NCBI GenBank assembly: GCA_023397675.1 | Contig: JAEWTV010000010.1 | Coordinates: forward strand, 62,001 to 126,000 | Origin: Bacillota bacterium | GTDB taxonomy: Bacteria; Bacillota; Clostridia; Acetivibrionales; JANLFN01 | Direction of reading: 5' to 3' | Length of the DNA stretch: 64,000 nucleotides | In this document: positions 42,506 through 53,100 of the stretch, one piece after another | Layout: each line of letters begins with the position of its first letter | Position numbering within the stretch: position 1 is the first letter of the stretch | Notes under the pieces: generated by a model | What the model was told of the DNA's origin: nothing | Database searches by the model: none | Seen by the model: the letters and a program-made list of their open reading frames with translations, nothing else | Made by a program: the position numbers and the translations under genes

Positions 42506-44209
42506 TTACTTCGATATTTCTTTAAAAAGTACTTTTCTATCATATCTGGCATTCTTGAATATCAATGGTTTACCCTCATTAATACCATCAAGAAGATTTT
42601 CACCGTCTGTTCTTATATCAAACTGAACACCTGATGCATATAAAATGGTTGGCCCAATATCAAGGAAAGATGTAACACTTTCGGTTTCCTTGTGAACCTT
42701 ATTATCAGGTGTAATAATTATCAATGGAACATACTCAAAATATTTGTCATCAGTTATAACTGACGCCTGCATATATTCATCTCTTTCAATACTGGGAGTA
42801 TGGTCACCCCAAATAAAGAAGTACGTATTGGGATTACTTGCTTTTACTTCTGTTATAAACTTTTCAATCGACTTATCGACATAGGACATTGATATAAAAT
42901 AATCTCTAACCAGATCATCATCAACTTTATCATAGCTGTCATTCGTATAATAATTCAGAACATTATTAAACGGTCCATGACTTGTCATAGTAATAATATA
43001 GTTGAAGAACGGCTTTGAGCCTTCCTTAATTTTTGCCTGTGCAAAATCGAGAATTTCATTGTCTGGGGCTCCCCAGCCTTTATTTTCCAGTTTCATCTTA
43101 TCTATATCAAAGTAATCCTTAAAACCCATTTTAGGAAATGCCTTATCCCTGTTGAAAAAGCTTCCTACATTACCATGAAAAGCAAACGTATTGTATGAAC
43201 TATCTTTAAGCTTGTTAACTATTGAGTTAGGGAAATCATAGTTTTCAATTTTCATTGCAGGGAAATCATCCAGTGGCTCAACACTGTTTATTATTGAAAA
43301 TTCACAGTCCGAAGTACCTCCTGCCCTATGGTAACTCAAGGTATAAGGGTAGTAAATGCTTTTCTCCGAAAGAGAATGAAGGTATGGTGCTATGAATTTG
43401 CCATTATATTTTTGGTTTATAACATTTGAGTCCATCGACTCTACCTGAATAACAACTATATTGGGCTTTTGACTGGTTTGAGCGGTACATGCTACAGAAC
43501 TTCCATACTTTAGCCTACTGGCAGCGTTTTTACCGCTCTGGCTTTTAATCGCATCGGCAACGCTATTAAATAATGTTCCATATCTGTGAACTACCTTGGT
43601 TTCTCCACCATCTTCATAAGACTTAAGCAATTTACTTGTGGATTCACCGTTCAATGCTCCAATTCCTTCCGCAAGCAGTACAACAATAAGGCATGAAACA
43701 ACAGCAAGCCTTCTATACAGCTTTAGAGAAGGACTTATTAATCTTATTTTTTTATATTGACAAACTAAGTATACAAATACCGGGAGGTCCAAAAAGGTTA
43801 TCAAAAGTCTGGGGTCTTTCGGTATTGAAAAGTGGGAAACAGCGTTAAGGCTTTCTGTAAATAACACAGGAGAAAGCATAAGATGAAGATAATTATGAAA
43901 GTAAATGTAGTATGCCAGATTTGCAAAAACGTATGCAAACTGGATTATGTAAAACAGTATTATTACAAACCTGAATTTGATTTTTATTATTATCAAATAA
44001 GCTGCGAACACAAATACAAGCGTGAAAACCAGTTTGTAAAGCAGTAAACTGACTGATATGGAACTGGTTATAAAAACATCGAATACAGTAATTTTAAGTG
44101 TATTTAAAATTAGAAAGAGTGCCAAAAAAATAAGCGGAAGATTTTTTTTATTTAGGCCAGTATCAGGTAAGTTCTTTAACAGCAAATTATCCACACTAAA
44201 AATTTTCAT
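42506..44209 (-). CDS. LTA-synthase-family sulfatase-fold membrane enzyme
   Basis: 567 residues. Five membrane segments (about 25-45, 50-70, 80-105, 130-150 and 165-190) precede an extracellular sulfatase-fold domain (from about 245). Features: IVVIQVESMDSNVI (metal-binding Glu), nucleophile Thr in GGTSDCEF, FHGNVGSFFNRD and GDHTPS (metal Asp and His). It transfers glycerol phosphate or another phospho-group onto a lipid-linked glycan outside the cell. LTA versus other phosphoglycerol transfer is not resolved. AGAGGGC RBS. Confidence 0.9.
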   Translation of the reverse strand: MKIFSVDNLLLKNLPDTGLNKKNLPLIFLALFLILNTLKITVFDVFITSSISVSLLLYKLVFTLVFVFAAYLIIIKIKFRFVIILFYIIQFAYVFANLAYYIYFHNYLHLMLSPVLFTESLNAVSHFSIPKDPRLLITFLDLPVFVYLVCQYKKIRLISPSLKLYRRLAVVSCLIVVLLAEGIGALNGESTSKLLKSYEDGGETKVVHRYGTLFNSVADAIKSQSGKNAASRLKYGSSVACTAQTSQKPNIVVIQVESMDSNVINQKYNGKFIAPYLHSLSEKSIYYPYTLSYHRAGGTSDCEFSIINSVEPLDDFPAMKIENYDFPNSIVNKLKDSSYNTFAFHGNVGSFFNRDKAFPKMGFKDYFDIDKMKLENKGWGAPDNEILDFAQAKIKEGSKPFFNYIITMTSHGPFNNVLNYYTNDSYDKVDDDLVRDYFISMSYVDKSIEKFITEVKASNPNTYFFIWGDHTPSIERDEYMQASVITDDKYFEYVPLIIITPDNKVHKETESVTSFLDIGPTILYASGVQFDIRTDGENLLDGINEGKPLIFKNARYDRKVLFKEISK

Positions 44210-44315
44210 TTTGCCCTCTGTTTTATATTTATAAACTGTATAACCTTATTGCTTACCGTATTTATAACTTTATAATTATATATTTTTTCATTAATATTTT
44301 AAAATATTTCCTGCT

Positions 44316-44759
44316 TTAAACAATCTTGGACAAGACTTTAACAATATTACTAAGTGATTCAGATAAAAGATTAAGGTCTTCCTCCTGTAGGACAGAAAGC
44401 CTTTCTTTTAGTACTGCCTTCCTTTGCTCCATGAACTTTTTTAAAAATTCTTTTCCTTTTTCTGTAAGGCCAATATTAATAATTCTCCGGTCCTTCTTAT
44501 CAGGATACCTTTCAACAAGCCCCATTTCGATCAGTTTATCTATTTCTTTTGTCATTTGAGGCTTTGACATGAAAAGCTGCTTTGCTATTTCTGATGTTGG
44601 AATTTCTCCATGGCCCTTTAATATAAACAATATATCAAACCGGACCCTCGGAAACTCCTCCTGGAAATCACATTTGTGCTCATATTTCTTTAAACTTTTA
44701 AATAGTAAGGGCATCGCAGTTGTAAAATTGTACATAATTGAATCGAGGTCTTTTTCCAT
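44316..44759 (-). CDS. MarR-family transcriptional regulator
   Basis: 147 residues, winged HTH: LFILKGHGEIPTSEIAKQLF..KPQMTKEIDKLIEMGL with the wing DKKDRRIINIGLTEKGKEF, typical of MarR. Upstream there is an AGTTAA-N5-TTAACT palindrome suited to autoregulation. No adjacent target gene in the same operon is evident. Effector unknown. Confidence 0.9.
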   Translation of the reverse strand: MEKDLDSIMYNFTTAMPLLFKSLKKYEHKCDFQEEFPRVRFDILFILKGHGEIPTSEIAKQLFMSKPQMTKEIDKLIEMGLVERYPDKKDRRIINIGLTEKGKEFLKKFMEQRKAVLKERLSVLQEEDLNLLSESLSNIVKVLSKIV

Positions 44760-44801
44760 AATAAAACCTCCATATATGATTGTTCGTTTAGAATTACGGA
44801 T

Positions 44802-44818
44802 AGTTAATACATTTAACT
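44802..44818. promoter_or_regulatory. candidate MarR operator
   Basis: AGTTAA (44802-44807), 5 bases, TTAACT (44813-44818), within a wider imperfect repeat (GTTCGTTTA ... TAAATGAAC), just upstream of the MarR gene. Confidence 0.5.
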
Positions 44819-44876
44819 GTTAAGTTTTTAAATGAACCAAACACATAATATATCTTATTACATAAGGTTGTCAATA

Positions 44877-46115
44877 CTATTCTGCATACCCAGTATTTTG
44901 AGCCATCCGCTGGATCTTTCTTTCAATCCTTTTCTTCCTTTTAATTAAAGAATCTTTGTACAAATGACCGTTTATGGTATTATGTAAGCACTCTAGAAGG
45001 GCCTCTTCAACAATTTCAAATGCTTTTTTATAATCTTTGGCTTTATGCTCATAATACTTTGCAATTTCAATCATTACAGGAAGTCTGTTAAAACTGGGTG
45101 ATGAAAGAATAAAACCACCGTATTCAATCATTTTTTCGTACTCACCATTTCGCCTGCAAATATCTAAAAGTCTTTTAGCTGCAGTGTTACAGATGTAAGT
45201 GTTTTCAGACTTAATACATGTTTCATAGCAATTGATAACCGTATCTTTCCCCCCGGCTGTTTCAAATATTCTTCCTACCCCATAAAGCTCATGCTCTCCA
45301 TCCGATTCCCCGTATGGATTGTCTATCAGATTATATATTTTAATTAATAACGATACCATAGATAGAACATCAAGCTTGTTATGCAGGATTACCTTTTTTA
45401 TCTCCGAAGCATCCCTGCTCTCCAGATATTTAAAATAAATGCCGGGAATAAGTGCCCCGGGGATATCGTCAACTCTGAATTCTCCAAGGACCTTTTCTTC
45501 AAGGTTGGACAATCTGCAGCTTTCATGCTTCAATTTCCAGATTCGTCTTGAGGGATACAAAAGGTCCATATGTACCGGATTCTTTAGCAGTATCTTCATC
45601 CTGTTGAATGTATAACGGGTAGTAATCAGATTCCAGTCAAATGCCTTTCCATTGAAGGTAACAAGTCCTTTGAATCTGCTCATCAATTCATTAAGACCCT
45701 CAAGCATGGAAGGCTCTTCATCGTAATCCCTCATATAATACTGCCTTAATACGAAAGCGTCCTCCTCAAAATAACCGACACCTATGAGGAAAGCAACTGT
45801 ACCTGTCCCGCCCGATAAGCCTGTAGTTTCTGTATCAAGAAAAAGATAATCCCTGATTGAATGAGCTGCATCCACGTCATGGAAAACTGTCGACATCACT
45901 CCAAGGTTAAGTTCCTGTGCCTTTCCAATGTTATACCCTCCGTGAATATAAGTAACCGGATATCTTTCCTCAATAAGAAAATACGAACCATTATCATTGG
46001 TACACGTTGTTCCTTCCATAATGTCACTTATATCTGGACCCTTTCTCTGGCAAGCTGTTTTTTGTGCCTGACCGGATAAATACATATTTAATTTTGATTT
46101 CAAATTATTATACAT
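44877..46115 (-). CDS. mrfB: MrfB-like 3'-5' exonuclease with TPR tail
   Basis: 412 residues. The N-terminal half is a DEDDh-type RNase H exonuclease: DTETTGLSGG (Asp and Glu), LVTFNGKAFDW (Asp), and a later HNKLDVLSM (His/Asp). The C-terminal half has TPR-like helices with YEKMIEYG and YKKAFEIVEEALLE. In B. subtilis YprB/MrfB acts with the helicase MrfA in excision repair of mitomycin C damage. It lies 21 bases after mrfA. Confidence 0.88.
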   Translation of the reverse strand: MYNNLKSKLNMYLSGQAQKTACQRKGPDISDIMEGTTCTNDNGSYFLIEERYPVTYIHGGYNIGKAQELNLGVMSTVFHDVDAAHSIRDYLFLDTETTGLSGGTGTVAFLIGVGYFEEDAFVLRQYYMRDYDEEPSMLEGLNELMSRFKGLVTFNGKAFDWNLITTRYTFNRMKILLKNPVHMDLLYPSRRIWKLKHESCRLSNLEEKVLGEFRVDDIPGALIPGIYFKYLESRDASEIKKVILHNKLDVLSMVSLLIKIYNLIDNPYGESDGEHELYGVGRIFETAGGKDTVINCYETCIKSENTYICNTAAKRLLDICRRNGEYEKMIEYGGFILSSPSFNRLPVMIEIAKYYEHKAKDYKKAFEIVEEALLECLHNTINGHLYKDSLIKRKKRIERKIQRMAQNTGYAE

Positions 46116-46136
46116 AGCTCCTCCGGTTTGTTAAAT

Positions 46137-48410
46137 TTACCTGTTGTTTAATATGTATTCAACAAGGCTCATGGTAACCTTTTTGGGATTGCTGTTCCCG
46201 GAAAATTCATTTAATGGTGCTACACAGGATGGGCAGCCTGATTCACAGCTGCAGCCATCTATCATAACGAGTGCAGTTTCAAACAGTTCTCTGTGCAGTT
46301 CAAACAATTTTTCGCTGAAGCCTACCCCGCCTGGATAGCTGTCATAAATGTAAAGTGTAGGCTGCATTGTAAACGTTGATTTTACCTGATGTACCACCCT
46401 TATATCACCTGGGTCACACATCAGATATACCGGTGCAGCATTTGCAAGAATATTTGACAAGCCAAGAAGCCCATTTTGGAGGTCGGATTGAGCCATTGTA
46501 CCTGTAAGGCTTTCCGGCAGGCTAACCCAGTAAGACGTAGTCTGCATTTCCATTTCAGGAAGATGTACCGGTCCCGAGCCTATATTTTCATGGGTATAAA
46601 GTTTTATCTTTTTAAACATGGTTACAAGCGATTGAACCGTAACCTCACCATAGCCCCTTGTAATGCTGTCCTTTTTATCCTCCCGGAATACATCCATTAC
46701 TCTTAGGTCTACGGCAAGATTTGCATCAGTATAGTAGTCAACATCCACTTTTCTTATATATGCTTTCTTATCATCAAAGTCAAGCTTCTCAACCTGATAC
46801 TGCTGTCCTTCATGTATGTAAATTGCCTCTTCATGCAGCAGCATTGGAGCCGCAAACCTGTCACACTCTCCAATCACCCTCCGGTGAGGATCCGAAATGT
46901 CTATTATAATGAAGTTTTCATTCGATGCATTTCTTAATGAAAGGCCGTCAGATGGGAAGGAATCAGAAGCCCAGTACCAGCGATTTCCGACATGGCGGAC
47001 TATTTTTGCATCTTCCATGTAGGAAAGAATTTCCCCCGTTGTCTCAACTCCGAATTTTTCACCTTCTGCAAAAGGCAGTTCAAAAGCAGCACACTTCATA
47101 TGATTATACAAAATCACGAGATTATCCGGATTTATAAGCCCGTTTTCAGGGCTGCTGCCGAAAAAGTAGTCAGGATTGCTTATTATATACTGGTCAAGAG
47201 GACTGCTGCTTGCTATCAGGAAGGCCGCAGACTCACTGTTTCTTCTTCCTGCCCTTCCGGCCTGCTGCCAGGTGCTTGCAATAGAACCCGGATACCCGCA
47301 GATGACACAAGCCTCCAGATTTCCTATATCAATACCAAGTTCAAGAGCATTGGTACTGACAACACCTGTTATATTTCCTTCTCTCAAGCCCTTTTCAATT
47401 TCGCGTCTTTGGTTGGGCAGGTAACCGCCCCTATAACCCCTGACGCAGTTTTCACTTCCCATTCTGCCATGGAATATATCCTTGAGGTATGTAACCAGAA
47501 CTTCAACATTAAGCCTGCTTCTGGTAAAAACAATAGTCTGTACACCATTTTTAATAAGTGTTTCTGAGAGTATTCTTGTCTCTAGCAAACTGCTTTTACG
47601 GATACCCAGCTCTTTATTGACAACAGGAGGGTTGTAAAAAATAAAATGTTTCCTGCCGGACGGTGCACCATTGTTGTCTATTAATTCTACCTGTCGTCCA
47701 GTAATCTTTCCCGCTAACTCCGCCGGATTGGCTATTGTAGCAGAACAGCATATAAACTGTGGTTTTGAACCATAAAACTCGCATATCCTTTCCAAACGGC
47801 GGAGCACATTTGCAAGATGACTACCAAATACTCCCCTGTAGTGATGAATTTCATCTATTACAATATATTTAAGATTCTCGAACAGCTTTACCCACTTTGT
47901 ATGATGCGGCAAAATACCGCTGTGAAGCATATCGGGGTTTGTAATTACTATGTGCCCGGCCTGTCTGATAGCCTTTCTTGCCGACTGAGGCGTATCACCG
48001 TCATATGTATATGTTTTTACATCTATTCCCGCTTCAGTGATAAGCTCGTGCAACTCGCTTGTCTGGTCCTGTGAAAGCGCTTTTGTCGGGAAAATAAACA
48101 GAGCCCTGGACTCCTCGTCCTTAAGAACAGCATCAAGAACCGGTACATTATAGCACATGGTTTTTCCGGACGCCGTAGGTGTTACTACAACTACATCCTT
48201 TCCCTCTCCTATCCTTTGTATTGCACTTGCCTGGTGGGAATATAGGCTGTTTATGCCCCTTTTCCTTAAAGTTTCCTTTATTCTGTCATCCAAGGTTTCG
48301 GGAAAATCCGAATAACAAGCCTCTCTTGGGGAAATTTCTACCCAGTTTGTAATATTGGCCATCATTTTTTCCGAAGCCTTAATGCGTTCCAAAACCTGTT
48401 CCAGATTCAT
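46137..48410 (-). CDS. mrfA: MrfA-like DEAD/DEAH-box helicase with DUF1998
   Basis: 757 residues. Superfamily 2 helicase: Walker A TPTASGKT (about 77-84), DEIH Walker B (about 188), motif III CSATI and motif VI QQAGRAGR. A C-terminal DUF1998 region has the four Cys (CSCESGCPSC plus an upstream Cys) expected for zinc in MrfA. Partner of mrfB in an operon, matching yprA-yprB of B. subtilis (mitomycin repair factors). Confidence 0.92.
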   Translation of the reverse strand: MNLEQVLERIKASEKMMANITNWVEISPREACYSDFPETLDDRIKETLRKRGINSLYSHQASAIQRIGEGKDVVVVTPTASGKTMCYNVPVLDAVLKDEESRALFIFPTKALSQDQTSELHELITEAGIDVKTYTYDGDTPQSARKAIRQAGHIVITNPDMLHSGILPHHTKWVKLFENLKYIVIDEIHHYRGVFGSHLANVLRRLERICEFYGSKPQFICCSATIANPAELAGKITGRQVELIDNNGAPSGRKHFIFYNPPVVNKELGIRKSSLLETRILSETLIKNGVQTIVFTRSRLNVEVLVTYLKDIFHGRMGSENCVRGYRGGYLPNQRREIEKGLREGNITGVVSTNALELGIDIGNLEACVICGYPGSIASTWQQAGRAGRRNSESAAFLIASSSPLDQYIISNPDYFFGSSPENGLINPDNLVILYNHMKCAAFELPFAEGEKFGVETTGEILSYMEDAKIVRHVGNRWYWASDSFPSDGLSLRNASNENFIIIDISDPHRRVIGECDRFAAPMLLHEEAIYIHEGQQYQVEKLDFDDKKAYIRKVDVDYYTDANLAVDLRVMDVFREDKKDSITRGYGEVTVQSLVTMFKKIKLYTHENIGSGPVHLPEMEMQTTSYWVSLPESLTGTMAQSDLQNGLLGLSNILANAAPVYLMCDPGDIRVVHQVKSTFTMQPTLYIYDSYPGGVGFSEKLFELHRELFETALVMIDGCSCESGCPSCVAPLNEFSGNSNPKKVTMSLVEYILNNR

Positions 48411-48498
48411 TTTCCTATCTCCAGATCCATTATTTTCTGAACATATGTTCTATGTAATATTTTATTACTAACTAAGCTACTAATCAACAACAATTTTA

Positions 48499-48548
48499 AA
48501 AGCGGCCTCCCTGCATATTCCTCAGGAGAATATACAAAGAGACCGCTT
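48499..48548 (-). terminator. terminator of the LiaF-like gene
   Basis: AAGCGG..CTC pairs with GAGACCGCTT (one G-U), with inner TATTC/GAATA. On the minus strand the stem is followed by TTTTAAAAT. Confidence 0.8.
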
Positions 48549-48567
48549 ATTTTTTAAAAACTGTTTA

Positions 48568-49455
48568 TTACTTTAAAAGATTAACATTAAAGTTTCCGTC
48601 TCCCATATTAACGGTTACGTCCACCTTTGATTCCGAAGAATCATAATTGGTCGAGGTGTAGGTATGACCATTCTTTACCCAGCTAAGGTTTCCCATATTG
48701 GTATCATAATCCCCGGCATTTATGGTTACTCTTACACCTATTTTATCCGGCAGCGAAAGTTTTGTATCCGAATCTCCCGCATTGATTGTAATTCTTGTAT
48801 TTTTATTCTTGCTTCCAAGTTTTAAGTCAAGGTCTGAATCGCCTGCATTAACTTCAATACTGTGTGTATTAACTTCTGCAAGGTCAAGTGTTCCGTCTAA
48901 ATCACCAGTACCCAGTTTGATATCCCAAATTATATCTTTATTAAGCCTCAGATTGACATCATTGTCATTGTCGTGGCCAAAGGAAAAATGGAAATTCCTA
49001 TGGACTTTTATAAGGGCATTCTCGTTATCCTGATCAATTTTTCTGGAAATATTCTTTTTCGGAATTGTACCCTCTACCAGCATTGAATCGTTGGTACCTG
49101 AATTTAATTGTATATTGGTATCGCCCAGCGAAATATCCAAGTTGCCATATTGTGTTTTAGCAGATTTCTCAACTGTAAGGGTTCCCGAAGTAATCTTATT
49201 GCTTTTGCCTATCCAACCTTGATCAGCAGCAACGCCATATCCAACTAAAACTACTATAAAGAGTACCCATACTAAAACCCTTGCAACCGAACTTTTTCTA
49301 AATAGTATGCTTAATCCTACAGCGACAAATACTAGCGGCCAGAGATCGTATAAGGAATCAAAAACAGACCAGTTTATAACATCGAGACTCATCAACAGCC
49401 ACAAAGCGCCAATACATATAATAAATATACCTAAACCAATATTTCTGCTTTTCAT
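48568..49455 (-). CDS. LiaF-like membrane protein (DUF5668 plus C-terminal adhesin-type beta domain)
   Basis: 295 residues. Three or four hydrophobic segments occupy residues 5-95 (DUF5668 type). A beta-helical C-terminal domain follows with repeated NAGDSD(L/T) and LGDTNIQ turns, resembling the LiaF/DUF4097 domain that controls LiaRS-like cell-wall stress signalling. It lies 13 bases after the PspC gene. No LiaRS two-component pair is seen adjacent. Probably an envelope-stress partner. Confidence 0.82.
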   Translation of the reverse strand: MKSRNIGLGIFIICIGALWLLMSLDVINWSVFDSLYDLWPLVFVAVGLSILFRKSSVARVLVWVLFIVVLVGYGVAADQGWIGKSNKITSGTLTVEKSAKTQYGNLDISLGDTNIQLNSGTNDSMLVEGTIPKKNISRKIDQDNENALIKVHRNFHFSFGHDNDNDVNLRLNKDIIWDIKLGTGDLDGTLDLAEVNTHSIEVNAGDSDLDLKLGSKNKNTRITINAGDSDTKLSLPDKIGVRVTINAGDYDTNMGNLSWVKNGHTYTSTNYDSSESKVDVTVNMGDGNFNVNLLK

Positions 49456-49468
49456 TACAAATCCCCCA

Positions 49469-49900
49469 TTATTTTTTAAAGATAAAGAACAAGCCTATAG
49501 CTATTACTAACAGCGGCCAGAACAAATTAAAATGAATAAACGGGAAGATTTGTTTTATCAAGAACAAAAGTCCAAACAATATAAGTCCTATGCCTATTAC
49601 AAGTTTTCCCTTGTCAGGTCCGTGATTTGTGTTTTGATATACAGGAGCTTCCTGATTTGCTTCAGAACCGTTGTTACCCCATTCATTTTCATCAGGCCTG
49701 TATTGGTGTCCCATCACATCTTCCTGTCTGGGCATTATAATTGCAGCTATAATGTATATTACAATACCCGCACCGAACACTCCCGAAAGAATAAATAATA
49801 TTCTTACAAGGGAAGGATCTATCTGAAAATAATCCCCTATTCCGCCGGCTACTCCGGCAATTATCTTATTATCTCTCGACCGGTATAATTTTTTAGTCAT
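49469..49900 (-). CDS. PspC-domain membrane protein
   Basis: 143 residues. PspC domain at the N-terminus (KLYRSRDNKIIAGVAGGIGD.. then a TM helix), a hydrophilic linker and two further hydrophobic segments near the C-terminus (a DUF5668-type pair also present in its neighbour). PspC senses membrane stress in phage-shock systems; here it is coupled to a LiaF-like protein, as in Firmicute envelope-stress modules. Strong GGGGAA RBS. Confidence 0.88.
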   Translation of the reverse strand: MTKKLYRSRDNKIIAGVAGGIGDYFQIDPSLVRILFILSGVFGAGIVIYIIAAIIMPRQEDVMGHQYRPDENEWGNNGSEANQEAPVYQNTNHGPDKGKLVIGIGLILFGLLFLIKQIFPFIHFNLFWPLLVIAIGLFFIFKK

Positions 49901-50114
49901 AACAATTTCCCCTTTTATTTTTATTTATCATCTATTAGTTTGTTCAACTTATTGAATTCAAAATATAATACGGGTATGAACCAAGAAAGTCTTAAAAAAA
50001 ACAAAAAAATTTTGAATTATATTTAATAAGAACTTTTAATTATCAAATACGTCATATATAAGTGGTAATATTTAATAGTAATACATTAGTTTGGTAAACA
50101 GAGGGGAGCAAACT

Positions 50115-53100
50115 ATGAAAAAAGTTTTGCAATTCTATAAAAGGAAGCCTTTTGCAGCTATTACAGCTTCGGTTTCATTAATAATAGTAATTACATTTGC
50201 CGTGCTGGTATTAACCGGAGTATTGTTTAGCAAAAATGAGAACAGGGCTATATCTTCTGAAGAAATAGATTTGTTATCATCTTTGAATTATGACAAGGTG
50301 AATGTTGCAGCCTTAAACACTGATAATGCCGGTGTTTTGATCAATTCCGGCTTTAAACTGACAAGCAACGTTGAAATGGATAAAAGCTTTATAAATTCAC
50401 TTCTTAAGATAACCCCTGAACAGGACTATAAAATTAAGGAAGTTTCAAAAAAGGAATATCTGATTACTTTTCCATCAGCACTAAAAGCTAACAGTATATA
50501 TAAATTTACACTGGGTGAAGGAAGCTCTCACAAGCTATCATGGGCATTTGAAACTGAAAAGACTTTTAATGTGACCGGCACCCTGCCACGCAACAAAGCA
50601 AACTATGTACCTCTGAACTCAGGTATTGAAATAACCATGAGCTACGAGGGGGCAGAAAATGTAGAGAAGTATTTCAGCATATCTCCAAAAGTTCCTGGCA
50701 AATTTGAATACCATAAAAAAACCATAGTTTTTATTCCAGAGAAGCTTCAGGAAGGGGTCGTATATACGGTTACACTGGCCAAGGGACTCCCTCTCAAGAA
50801 CAGCGATAAAAAGCTTGAAGCTGATTATACCTTCAAGTTTCAGGCAGGTAACTCCAGCAAAAGTTCCCCGTCTTTAATTGGTTATGTAAATGATTTTTAT
50901 AACTTTACAACCATAGATACACCTGCAATGGAGCTTTATCTCAGTGACTCATTGAAAAACTCCGATGCAGCAGTAACATTATATAAGTACCCGAATGAAA
51001 ACAAGTTTATTGAAAGCTTTAAACCTATTGATTCATATCCCAACTGGGCTTACATCGACCGGAGTAAAAACCTTTTCTCTGCAGCAGGACTTGAAAAAGC
51101 ATATACATTCAATCTTAAACCAACTGTTTACAGTGACGAGTGGTGGTCAAAATATTACACAGTTCTGCCCTCCGATATAGCATCTGGACATTATCTGGTT
51201 GAAACAAAAATAAAAGATGTTACAACACAAACTCATCTTCAAATAAATGATGCATCCGTTTATATGTCTGTAGCGAAGAACAAAACCATTGCATGGGTTA
51301 ATGACTCAAAAAGCGCTGGCACAGTTAAGTCGGCAAAAATCGAAGCAACTGGTATAAAAGCAGCTAATACTGATACTGACGGAATTGCAGTTATTAATGA
51401 AAAAATTCCCCAGCCAGCTAATGATGGGCCATATTACTTTAAGGTGTCCTGTCCGGGTAAGCCCGTATTTGTGGTTCGTATGCCATCACAGGAGCTTGCC
51501 AATCCGGTAGGGCAATACTCATATTACAATTATTATAACTCCAGCTTAAGCAATAACTACTGGAACTATCTATATCTTGACAGAGGAATGTACCTTCCCA
51601 CCGATACTGTTAATGCATGGGGTGTTGTAAAATCGCGTACCGGGTCGGATGAAATTCAAAAAGTTACAGTAAGGCTTGTTTCCCTCAACGTTGAAACATC
51701 CTCCCCTGCAGCTGGTATTTTGCAGGAAAAAGAGGTTTTGTCAAATAGTTCAGGTGTATTCAGCACCAGTATAGATTATGCCAATCTATCCTCCGGGTCC
51801 TATGAAATAAGGATTCTTACAGGAGATAAGGAAATTACGGGCAAAAGCTTTCAGATAAAGGAATATTCAAAGCCAGCCTATACAATAAGTCTTAACCCTG
51901 ATAAAAAAGCTTATTTCGCTTGGGATACTATTAATTACGGTATAAATGCGAATTTCTATGAAGGTTCACCTGTTCCTGGCCTCAAGCTTTCATATAACTA
52001 CGCAGCAGGCGACTACCATAAGAACGGTTCTCTGGTATGCGATGCTAACGGCAAAACATCTGTCAGCTTTACAACAAATACATCTTATAAATCCTGGCAG
52101 CCTCTTAATGCCTCAATGATTGTAAACAATGCACAGGCTGAGGATCAGGAAATATCCACCGCCAACTACTTATGGTTATTTACAAAAGATACAATAATTG
52201 AAGGTAAAGGGGTTAAAAACGGTAATAAGGAAACCTTTGAGGTATCTACAAATTTAATAGATTTAAGCAAAATAAAGGATGCAAATACGTATCCCAATAT
52301 TGATATCTTCAGAGGAGCGGCCGTTAATACAAAGGTTCATGCAAACATATATGAGCTCCGTTGGGATAAAAAAGAAGTAGGTGAATATTACGATTTTATC
52401 AATAAGGTAAATGTTAAAAAGTATGACTATTATCAGGTCAAAAATCTTACTAAGAGCCTGGATTTCACTACCTCAAACGGAAAATATAGCTTTGATTTTT
52501 CTGTAAGTAAAGAAACAAGTTACGTCGTAGAACTTACAGGCAACGACAGCCGCAACAATAAAATTGTTGAAGAGGCTTACGTTTACCCCTATGAGTTCTA
52601 CTATCCGGGTTATAGCAATAAGAGCTATATCCTCACTGCTGACGGTGAATCAAAGACCTATAAGGCTGGAGAAAAGGTTAATCTGGAAGTCAAAAGTCCA
52701 AATGCCGAAACAACTCCTTCTCCAGAGGCAAAAACCTTATTCTTAAGGTTTAAAGACGGTTTAAGCAACCTTCAGGTAGTTAAAGGTTCAACCTATTCCT
52801 TTGACTTTAGTAATGATAATATTCCTAATATTTATGCAATGGCTGTCTGCTTTGACGGGAAACATATATTTGGGGCCGGTTCAAAGGAAATAAGGTATGA
52901 TTTTAAGGATAAAAACCTTCAAATAGACATAAAAACCGATAAGCCCGAGTATAAACCAGGAGATAGCGTTGATATTGAGGTGTCAGTAAAGGATTCAAAG
53001 GGTAAACCCGTACCAGCAGATTTAAATCTTAGTGTTGTCGATGAAGCATTCTTTACTCTTGAAAGTCAAAATGTAAACACATTGGAAAGCCTGTATTCAT

